DNA of 64,000 nucleotides. Origin: Theileria orientalis strain Shintoku. Taxonomy: Eukaryota > Apicomplexa > Aconoidasida > Piroplasmida > Theileriidae. The notes beneath the pieces are model-generated. The model searched no databases, was not told the origin of the DNA, and worked only from the letters and a program-made list of their open reading frames with translations. The stretch is from the NCBI RefSeq assembly GCF_000740895.1, contig NC_025260.1, forward strand, positions 496,001 through 560,000, written 5' to 3'. Of the stretch, positions 55,137 to 64,000 are shown piece after piece. A program made the translations under genes and the position numbers. The first letter of the stretch is position 1; every line of letters begins with the position of its first letter.

Positions 55137-57367
55137 TTAAAATTTGAATATCACTATGTCGACCACGTACGGCACAACCTCGTGCTCCTTGTATATGAAC
55201 AGCTTCGACTCGTCGAGCTCTAGCGGGCTCTCCTCCTGGCCTCCCCTCCTCAGCACCTTTTCCAGCACTGTGTAGACGTTTCCGTGAATCCTGGACGTCA
55301 CTGGCAGTGTTCTCTCTTCTGCGCGCTCCTCCTCGTCTCCTTCCGACTCCACGATTTGGTCTTCCAGGACGTACTTGTTGTTGCCGTCTGAGACGAACCT
55401 GAATCTGTCCAGCAGCGTGTTAAGTGAGGAGAGCACTTCGTAGTCCAGCGCCTCCAGCCCTCCTTCTACGTAGTATTGCACGTGCTGCAGTATGCAATTA
55501 ATTTGGTACATTCCTCGTATTCCCACGTATTTTGACAGAAACTTGTAATGGTCGTCTTCCGTTGCCAACTCTTCTCTGTAGGTCATCAAGATGTTACCAC
55601 TTCTTCCATACTTTTCCTTCTCTCCTGGGGTCTTTTCTATTATACATATCAGTTTGTTCAGCATGAAGTTGTATATCCACGGGTCCATGTTGTAGTTGAT
55701 TGCGCAACTGAATGTGAAGTTGATCAGCTGTATTGGCAGGAGCTAAAAATGCGTTAGTTTCAAGGCCGCGTCCAAACTTACCGTGAGATTCACATTCGAG
55801 TTGAATGCTGACGTTAGCCTTGACTTATCTCTGAAGAATTTAACGAATCCTCCTGTGAACTTGTCTTCCAGTGTTAGCGGCTCCACAGCCACTGTTGACT
55901 TTCTTTTATTCCTTCGCTTTAAATTCTCCTGCCCTGTCCCTTGTGTGGATGGTTGTTGTGTCGATACACCTTCTTCTGATACTGGTTGTGTCGATACTGA
56001 TTGTGCATCTACTGACTTTGTTAGTGGTGGTTGTGCGAGCATCTGCTTGTAGTCCAGCCTCGACAGCGAGTGGTATATTCCTACGATTGCGTGCGGCGTG
56101 AACCTCCTCAGCTTCGACGCCACACTCCTGTTCATGTGATCCAGGGTCTCCAGGTCTCTCACGTTCAGCTTCCCCAGCGCGTAGTACACGTTACACATCT
56201 CAACTTCCGACGCCTGGCTCAGACTCGCTCCGTTCACGTACTCTATCATGCCATCTATTGACAGACTTGGGTAAAAGTTATACTTCGAGAGCGTGTACAG
56301 TGCGAACGATATCAACTTCATTGTGTAGTGCTCCTGGCCTCCGCTGAGCATTTTATCTGCTGTCTTCAAACTGCTCAACAGGTTCAGCACCGGCACGTTG
56401 TACTTCAAAAATGCGTGCAGTGACATTATCAGATGGTTTATCGAGAACCTGTCCTTCATCTTCGGTATATAGTTTTCCACGAAAAAATTTAAAACATTTC
56501 TGTTCAACTCCACGCCGTTCTTCGAGTAGCAGTTTAACAGCAGCGCCAATCCCTGTGGAGTCATACTTTTTATCAAATTATCTGAGCCGTTTTCTTCCTC
56601 AAGGCTCAATCCCAACCTACATCACATTGTTTAACAGTTGACTAATCTAAATACTAGTGGTCTAGTTATCCGTTTGACCTATACATGACCTTCAATAAAC
56701 TAGTTAGATGCCTAAACAATACTCATTAACTTTCTATCTTTCTATACCTCGTGTACTCTTCCAGTGATCTATTTAGCAAATCGTTTGATGTGCTGAGGAA
56801 TTCGTGGTTCTTTATATTCATTTTCGATATACAGTTTAACACCAGTGACAGGTCCTGCTCGTTCATGTAGTCCACCTTTTTCGTTGCTATCCTCAGCAGC
56901 TGCGATACGTAGTTGTTTATATGCTTTGTTGTGATCAGGTTAAACTTGTAGAGTCTGTTGCTCGAGTTCAAGCTGTCGTAGAATTTAGCGTACGAGTTGA
57001 GGGACAGCGACACATGCTTCGGGTCAAGCATCGACCTGGCGTCCAGGTCCATAATCTTCCCGTGTATAAGCTCTAGAGACTTATATAGCGACAAATTGTT
57101 CGAATTTGACAATTTTCTTCCTTTCAACAGTTCGTGCGCCACCCTTCTTTCCAGAAAAATATGGCAGGAATCATCTGATATTGTATTTCCCTTCTTCAGA
57201 TGATCCACTAGTGACGTTGTAAATTTATGCAGCACTCTCACTGCTTGTTGCGATGTTAAATTCCGGCATACACTGGCCCATTCCACGGCCAGGGTAGAAG
57301 GATGGATGCTCCACTTAGATAGGGGCAATCTGGGCTGCATTTTGAGTAATTTTAATTTTGCCTTCAT
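55137..57367 (-). CDS. Helical-repeat organellar RNA-binding protein (HPR/RAP family type)
   Basis: Three exons: first from the ATG at 57367 to about 56748, second about 55782-56615, third from about 55743 to the stop at 55137. The protein is made of repeated helix pairs with spaced Leu/Tyr patterns (LNSYAKFYDSLN, LNCISKMNIKNHEFL, LNCYSKNGVELN, YYALGKLNVRDLETL, YHSLSRLDYKQML), the style of heptatricopeptide (HPR) and FASTK/RAP proteins that bind organellar RNA in apicomplexans. A Gln/Thr-rich insert (SVDAQSVSTQPVSEEG) interrupts the second exon. The C-terminus VPYVVDIVIFKF resembles the lead-in to a RAP domain, but I do not see the RAP domain itself; a further 3' exon is conceivable. The leader MKAKLKLLKMQPRL fits mitochondrial import. 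Confidence 0.7.
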
Positions 57368-57491
57368 GTTTTATAAATACAAACCATTTTAAACTAGTTT
57401 CATATTAATATACATACGTTCCATTCTTCCTTGGTGGTTTTCTTTTTTTGTTAATGGGGACGCTTGGCAACACTTTATGGTTATTTTTCAC

Positions 57492-57499
57492 TTACACAT
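57492..57499 (+). promoter_or_regulatory. TTACACAT motif upstream of CGI121
   Basis: About 30 bp before the ATG at 57528, in the gene's orientation, within the 160-bp gap shared with the divergent helical-repeat gene. Confidence 0.4.
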
Positions 57500-57527
57500 T
57501 TTCCTTTTGTATTGTATTTTTATTTTA

Positions 57528-58334
57528 ATGGTTGCCAGGCATCCAAATTTTGGCAGCTACGTCCATTCTTTCAAGTTTTCAGACGACTCCGAGAACCCCG
57601 TCGCCAGGAATCTCGACGTTTACGCATCGCTCTATTCTAAGCTTTCGAATGTTAGCAGTGTGGTCGAATACGCCCTCAACGTAAACGACTACAACAAGCC
57701 TTCCGATGACGAAAGCCAGCCCACTTTTGATAAATCTGTGAAGTCAATGTTGGATTTCAGGGTTCTGTACCTAGTTATAAGGCCTAATCTGGTATTTACC
57801 TCCCAATTCAACCCATTTTAGGTGATTTCTATCGACCACGTTTTACACTCGATTGCTCGCGCGTTAATTAACGTGTTAAACGGGAAATCGGTCTCGAGCA
57901 ACCTCACTACTGAGGTTGCCTTCATGATGTCCGGCTCCTCCAACGTACGTTTGCAGCTTTAACCCTTTTTAGGTCGGCAAGTGTATCGACAACGTGCTCG
58001 TCTCTCGTGCTGACAAGTCGCCCTCCGTTTTAATCGTGACAATTTCTCAAAACAAGGTTCGTTTTCCTCTCTCAGCTTCCTCAGGTCTCCGAGACTCTTC
58101 TGGACCTCGTTGAGGGCGTCAGGGACGACATCTCGAACCTGCACAAGTACACGAGGGTCGACGACATTCTCAAGGTGGGTCTGCGCTCAGCGCTCGGGTT
58201 TATGCGTTTTTGGCCGCTGCTTATCTAACACGTAACGTATACTTTAGGATTTTAAAATCTCCCAGGAGGAGCTCGCGCTCCCCGGCGGGCTCGAGTCCTG
58301 CGTTTTGGGCCGCATTGGCACCAAGAGGATCTAG
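57528..58334 (+). CDS. CGI121: CGI121/TPRKB-like KEOPS subunit
   Basis: Six exons with short introns. After a variable N-terminus, the sequence VISIDHVLHSIARALI, then LTTEVAFMMSGSSNVGKCIDN and SPSVLIVTI, matches the TPRKB/Cgi121 order (DPFQILVAANKA, LSTEIIFNLS, KKFGIS, LIVYI). KEOPS (Bud32, Kae1, Pcc1, Cgi121) makes the t6A base of ANN-decoding tRNAs; Cgi121 helps recruit tRNA. The start is ATG at 57528. Its TAG stop at 58332-58334 overlaps the stop of the convergent DENN-MORN gene: both use the palindrome CTAG at 58331-58334. Confidence 0.75.
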
Positions 58335-61300
58335 TTCAACCTGATCAGGTCGTTCACCGTCTGGTCGCCCCTCGCGCTGCTTTGTAATGTGCTCGTCGAC
58401 TTCATTACCTCAACTAAAAAGTCTAGCTTATACCTCGTGAAGTCCTTTTCGAAGACCGTGAACTCGCGGCTGAGCAGGTCCTTCAGCGCCTCCTTGCCCC
58501 TCAGGTCCTCCTCGTTCAGCAGTTTCCCCTTGTCGTACTCCAGCAGAATGCTCTCGTTCGACTGCAGGTGCAGCTTTCCGTGTCCGTGGAACTTGCCCAG
58601 GTAGTAGTCTCCGCTGTAGATGAGTCCGTTGGGGAACACTTCGGACGTGGTTCCGTGTCTCGAGCCGAAGTGGAATCCTCCGTTGTAGACTCCTCCGTTC
58701 GTGTCCTTGCAGATTCCGTTTCCGTGCGGCAGCAGTCTGTTGTTCAGCTTCTTGAAGTCCTGCAGGAACGCCACCACGTCCACGTCCGAGGGCTTCGGGT
58801 CCATGCTCCTGAAGTCCCTGTCATCCTTAAACTGGTTAAGGTCTATGTCCAGCGTTGGGAAGTACCTCAGTGCTCCGTTATACTTGTATCCGTTCGGGAA
58901 CGTGATGAGCACTTCGTTCATGAGCATGTTGTCGTTTTCCCAGACTCCTTCGATCTTGATCGTCGAGTTTGCCACCTTGTTCACTATCATGCCCTGCTTT
59001 TCTCTCTTTCCCTTTACCCAGAATCCTTCAAACGTCGTCTGCTTGTTGTACTTCAGCAGTCCTTTTCCGTGGAAATGGTCTCCGTACAGCTGTCCCACGT
59101 ACAACCTTCCTTCCTTGTCTATCACTGAGCACACTCCTGTTATCACTCCGTTTTTAAACGTTCCCATTCTTATTGTTCCGTCGGGCATGCTCATTATTCC
59201 CTTTCCTTCGAATTTTCCGTTTCTAAACTCTCCCTTCATCTTCACTCCGTTTTTAAAGACCATTGTTCCGTTTCCGTGGTACCTGTTGAGTCTGAAGTCT
59301 CCAACGTAGCTGTATCCTTGTGCTTCCAATCTTCCGAACCCGTGTTTTCTATCGTTGATCCACTCTCCTAAAATCCGTTTTTAATACATATATATATATA
59401 TATACACGTGTGTGTGTGTCCGTGCGTGTGTATGTTTACTTGCGTCCATATTTATGCATATGTATCTGCGTACTTATCTAATTAGTGTCCGTATCTATGG
59501 ATGGGCATCTGCGTACTTATCTAATTAGTGTCCGTATCTATGGATGGGCATCTGCGTACATATCTAATGACTGGCAGTTACCTGTGTATTTGATCTCGCT
59601 TGTCACCATGGTGCCCTTGCCGTGCCTCTTATCCCGTTTCCAGGTCCCGTCGTACCTCGAGCCGTCCTTGGACACGTACGAGCCCTTGCCGTCCCTCAGC
59701 ATGTCCGAGAGCTCTCCCACGTAGAAGTCCCCGTTCGGGTACGTGTACTTCGCCAGGTTGTTCGACAGGTTGAAGACAGGCTCGTTGAACACCTCGAGGC
59801 TGTGGTTGTTGAAGAACTCCGCGAAGTTCTTCGTCTGTATCCACAGCTCGAAGAAGTCGACCGAGTAGTTGTTGTGGAGCTCCAGGATGAAGGTTGCCAG
59901 CATCGCCGGCACCTTCGTCACCACCTCCTCGTCGCCCTCCATCAGGTAGCTCTTCCTGTTCAGCTCCTCTTCCTCCTGGTCCTCCTCGTCGGAGTCGGGC
60001 TCCTCCATGTGCCCTCGCAGGAACTTTCCGTCCCTCACCACGTACGCTCCGTCGACCGGGTTGTTGAAGTCGACCATCGAGTCCAGGTCGAACGTGAAGT
60101 CCATCACCAGGTGGTAGGTCAGCCTTCTCTTTCCTCCTGCGTAGGCTGCCGACTTCAGGAACTTGAGCAAAAAGTCTCTCAGCGGCTGTATTCTCGTGAA
60201 GATCGAGTACTCGATCTCCTTCGTCCTGTCGTTCTGCACGTCCGACTTCAGCGTCTCTATGTAGTCCAGGTATCTGTAGCTCACGCTTCTTCTGCGCATC
60301 TTGTCGAACATCACCTTGAACGTGAACGCCGGTTGCTCCAGCTCTCCTTCCGCGAGATCCTCCTCCATGCCTATGTCGTTCTGCTTTTCCTCCGTGTCCG
60401 ACTCCATCACCTTGTCCCACTGCGCCTTCAGCTCCTCCAGCGTGTTCGCCTTCTTCTTCTTGTGGTACTTGGTCACTCTTTCCTGCTTTCCCACCATGTC
60501 GTCTTCTCCCTCAGGTTCTCCTTCTCTCTGCGACTTTGATTGCGACTGATCCGCCTTCTTCGACTTCGGCGGCTTCTTCGAGAACCTCAGGAACTTCGGG
60601 AGTGCTCCTGGGAAGTACACGTCGAACAGCCTCAGGTAACTCTCCTTGTGTCTTCTCGAGCCCAGGCTTCTTCCTATGTGGTATATCTTACTTGCTTTTC
60701 CTCCCAGGTGTATTATTGCCGAGGGCGCCTTCGACAGGTAGTCTCCTACGAAGTGGAATATGCTTTCGCTCGTGTCCAGCACCATTTTCAGCGGCTCATC
60801 TTCGATTTCCACGTCCTCGAAGATTTCGAAGTCGTTGAAGAAGCTGATTTCGTAGAATGAGGGTGAGTAGAATCCCAGCAGATCTCTCGTTCTCAGCTTT
60901 ATCGCCTCGTCTTCCAGGTCAAATATCAGCGTCGGCGGCTCTGCGAACTTCGTCAGCATCCTCAGGTCCGTGATTCCTATCAGGTACCCTGACGTGTTTC
61001 TCAGCAGAGGCACCATTGCCTCTGTGAAGTACGGGTAGATTGGGTTATCTTCTCTGAACAGGTCCAGTGGGAACCCGTACCTTTTCCAACTGTACCACAG
61101 CGACCCGAACGCCTTCGAGTTAAAGTTCAGTGCGTTTGCGCACGGTATCATCGTCAGCAGCGAGAGTATGCACGTACTCGTCCTCGCTGCGCACTCCGAG
61201 TATATTGCTATCCTCTGCTCCGCCAACAGTGACTTAAGCAGGAACAGCAGTGCTCCTAACAACATTTAAACTTCACTACACTTACTGTATGATAAACACA

Positions 61301-64000
61301 GTGAGAAGGGCTTAAAGTGGTATTCCAGGTTAAAGAAGAGTGATTCGTAACTCCACTAAAAATTGTCATTTAATTTTCTGGTTGCTATTTTATGATTGCT
61401 AATTATACTATTTTTGCTAATAACAGTGCAATCAATAGCTATATTATAGTTGCTATCTATACCATTGTTGCTAGTTATATCGCCATTAGTAATAACAACA
61501 TTAGCTATACCACTACTAATCATGCTATCATCACTGATAACGCTGTCTATAACTACGGGCGCTTACCTCTTCCGGCTTATCGCTTTTGTTGATGTGCTCC
61601 ACGAACGACAGCAGCAGTGAATCGCTACACATAATTGAGCTTACTGCCACTTACTCTTTGAAGTTTTTGTTGTCGAAGTACGTCTGCGCCACGTACTCCA
61701 GCCTCGACCCGATAACTCCGAAGAAGGGCACTGTGTACACCAGGCATATTGCCACGTAGTACCTCGTGTACAGTTCCGGCTCTGGCTCCGGCTTTTTAAC
61801 TTGCGGGACTGACCCTGATCCTTCTCCCCTCACTCCAACACCCTCGCCTGCTTTCTTCTCCCTCAACACTCCCTTCTGTTCCAACGGCCCCTTTGCTCCA
61901 GTCGCCTTTCTTTCCGAACCCAGCTTATTATCCTTTTCTAAGTTAACTCCCCTGTCCACTCTCGTTCCTGGGCCCAACCTGATTTCACTTCCCGTTTTAC
62001 CTGGCACATCAAAACTTAATCTTCTTCCTAGCTCCAGTTTACTGTCAACATCCTCTTTAGTTTTTACACCCATTTTAAACCTGTTTTGGTCTTCAGGATC
62101 TTCAGGCGATGCATCCTTTTCACTATTCGACCCTTTATCCCCTCTCGTAATCTTACTTCCAAAGTCCAATATTGATTCCAGACTTGACATTTTTGGCTTA
62201 TCCTGCGAACCTCCTGAGGAATGCTTTACAGTGTCCTTTTCCCGATTATTTTCCTCGTCCTTCGCGTACTCCTTTGATGATTCCTTCACTATACCCTTGA
62301 GTGGTTCCTTCGGTTCCTTCGGTTCCTTTGTTTCACCTTTTGCTGATTCTGATCCTGTTTCCTTTTCTTCTGACTTGGGTTCCCATCCTAGCCTCTTCGC
62401 TAAGTCAAATCCCAACTCCTTACTCGTCTTATATCCCAGGTCCAACAGAGTTTCCTTTTCAGACTTATTCTTTTCTTCTGCGGGCTTAACTAAACTTTTA
62501 CTCTCCTTCGCGTAATCCTTTTTATCCAGGCCAAACAGAGTCTCAAACTTCTGTCCACTCTTATCTTCTTCTTTCTTCTCCTTTTCTTTTTCATTGTGAT
62601 TCTTGTTTTTGTCTTCTTTTTCTTTACCATTCTCATTTTCCTTTTCTTTATTCTTCTCATCCTTCTCCTTTTTATTTTCTTCCTCTTCTTCTCCAAACCA
62701 ACTTTTCTTAAGATTTAATTCACTAAACATTCCAAATAACTTATTTTCCTGTTTATTTTTTTCTTCTTCGTCTGCTCCCTTTTTATTCTTGTCTTCAACG
62801 TCCATTAGTGAGAAAACCTTAGTCTTTGTGGTCTGTGGACTTGCATCACACGATCCTGAGCCTGCCTTCGTTGCGGTCTCCTTCGGCGTCGTCTCTTCAC
62901 TCTTTCCTGGCGTCGCCTCAAAGTTAAAGAAATCGAATGGTTTAAATTCGCTTTTCTTCGTAGCGGCTCCTTGTGCTGTTTTCGTGGGCACTGGTTCAAA
63001 ATTCAAGAAGTCTAGCTCCTTTGTGGTACTAATCTTCGTAGTCGGCTCTGGTCCTTTCTTCTTTGGCGAACTAAGGTCCGGCGGATCCACGTCCTTTCCT
63101 AACGCCCTCTCCTTCGACTCAGGCTTTACTTCTGTAGTCAGTTTATTTGTTGCAGAGTCCAAGAAGTCCAGGGCCTTAGCTCCTGTCTCCTTCAACGTCT
63201 TCAGTGGTCCCCGTGCGGCCGTGGGCGGTGGCGTTCTTGGGTCAAAGTAGGTTGCGCCTTGCTTTTTCCCTGGGTCCTTCCTGAGTGTTTCGTTTATCAT
63301 GTTAAGCAGACTTCCGTACGTTTCAACCTTTTCTGTGAACTGGAGTACGTAGCTCGTTCCGTAGAGCACGTTTCCTGACGCGGTTGGCAACACAAAGTGA
63401 ACAAAGTCCACCAACGAATCCTTCTTCTGCGACCCGAACGCCAGACCTGGCAGCAGGTGTAATGCCGACTGCAACTCTGAGGTGTGATCTCTTTCTGCTG
63501 TGTATGATTCTGAACTCTACAAATTATAATGTGCACTCTAACTTACGTATGTTGCCTTAAGCACATCGTCGTTCCCTGGCCTCCTCGGGTCCAGGTTCTG
63601 CGGGTGCTTGAGGATGAATTCGTTTCTCGAGTCCTTGTTGCGCAGTATAAACGCTCCCACCACTGGCGGCCCGTGCAGGCTCGTATAGTACATATTGTCG
63701 TAGAACTTCCCGAACTCGTTTTTAACTTCTGCCGACTCTTCTTTCGGCTTCTCTAAAGGTGGCGGCACTTTTCCGGTTTGTGTTCTCGGTCCGTCCAGCT
63801 CCAGGTTCAGGTATGCCACTGAATCCAGCGAATCTCTCGTGATGTGCTCCTTAAACGTCGCAGATTCAAAGTTTGAGTAGTTAACTGTCTCTGATGACTG
63901 TGATTGCTTTGACGCGGGCGTCGATGTGTCCGATTCCAGGGAGGTCGACTTCGGTGTGTTTTCTGACAAGTCCATCGGTTTCGCGTCCAATTTAATCTCC
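58331..64000 (-). CDS. AVL9-type DENN protein fused to C-terminal MORN repeats, 5' end outside window
   Basis: Exons visible: 63547..64000 (open to the right edge), 61655..63516, 61567..61624, 61286..61355, 59582..61255 and 58331..59367, with introns of 30, 30, 211, 30 and 214 bp; frame is continuous. About 1,717 residues are visible. The DENN domain follows AVL9: VVGAFILRN, LALPGL-type LHLLPGLAFGS, TSYVLQFTEK, YVAICLVYTVPFFGVI, LLLSFVEHINK, SYESLFFNLEYHFKPF, LLKSLLAEQRIAIYSE, YGFPLDLF and GYLIGITDLRML. A 400-residue Lys/Glu-rich insert splits the upstream DENN lobe. After it come MORN repeats from FYVGELSDMLRDGKGSY to about the C-terminus (at least ten copies of YxGxxxxGxxHGxGxM). AVL9 proteins act in late secretory traffic; MORN repeats bind membranes. 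The fusion is unusual. Confidence 0.8.
59388..59421. repeat. (TA)n(TG)n microsatellite in the DENN-MORN intron
   Basis: A run of TATATA passing into TGTGTG near 59388-59421, within the 214-bp intron. Likely polymorphic. Confidence 0.85.
59464..59572. repeat. 43-bp tandem repeat, about 2.5 copies, in the DENN-MORN intron
   Basis: Units start at 59464, 59507 and 59550 with ATCTGCGTAC; the first two are identical over 43 bp, the third is partial with one base difference. Together with the microsatellite it makes up most of this 214-bp intron. Confidence 0.9.

Noticed and set aside
55000..55170. Extra 3' exon of the helical-repeat gene that would add a RAP-like end (donor near GTGATA, acceptor before GTGTACAC)
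   Set aside because: It reads open but runs into the start of the next gene and lacks a clear RAP motif, so the first stop at 55137 was kept.

Overview
This is nuclear DNA of an apicomplexan parasite, most likely a piroplasm (Theileria/Babesia group). The reasons: genes are densely packed on both strands; spacers are AT-rich while coding exons are GC-richer; nearly every multi-exon gene is cut by introns of only about 30 bp; and the proteins have apicomplexan character (secreted lectin-like proteins, a Cet1-type RNA triphosphatase, a degenerate organellar RNA-binding repeat protein). Base composition would suit Theileria orientalis or a relative, but I cannot fix the species. There are no rRNA genes, prokaryotic operons, insertion sequences or CRISPR arrays, and I recognised no tRNA genes. 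Exon structures were read by eye from GT/GC...AG borders with frame continuity.

Layout. 1-8.5 kb: 3' end of DDB1 (+), then VPS8 (-). 8.5-15.5 kb: AT-rich spacers, an Asn-rich protein (+), an unrecognised six-exon gene (+), a secreted protein whose Frizzled-type cysteine-rich domain is assembled from 14 micro-exons (-), and a tiny membrane protein (-). 15.5-25.2 kb: half ABC transporter (+), RGP1 (+), a secreted LamG/ConA-fold protein (-), THG1 (+), DGAT1 (+). 25.4-33.2 kb: coiled-coil protein (+), mRNA capping RNA triphosphatase (-), cyclophilin with a possible secretory leader (+), a secreted Cys-rich protein (-), DLST (+). 33.9-42.8 kb: one intronless 2,959-residue protein (-) with a MATH domain and a USP7-like fold lacking all catalytic residues. 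43.7-48.7 kb: two glutathione synthetase genes head to head, with patchwork near-identity. 49.2-58.3 kb: SUEL-lectin-like secreted protein (+), prefoldin 6 (-), small secreted protein (-), DUS (-), a small basic organellar-type protein (-), a helical-repeat organellar protein (-), CGI121 (+). 58.3-64 kb: a DENN(AVL9)-MORN fusion (-) running off the right edge.

Shared themes. Three genes serve tRNA maturation (THG1, DUS, CGI121/KEOPS). Three serve endosome/Golgi traffic (VPS8 of CORVET, RGP1 of the Ric1-Rgp1 Rab6 GEF, AVL9-type DENN). Three encode secreted adhesive-type domains (Frizzled CRD, LamG, SUEL). These are not operons; genes are probably transcribed singly. A TTACACAT motif recurs upstream of eight starts, always in the orientation of the gene.
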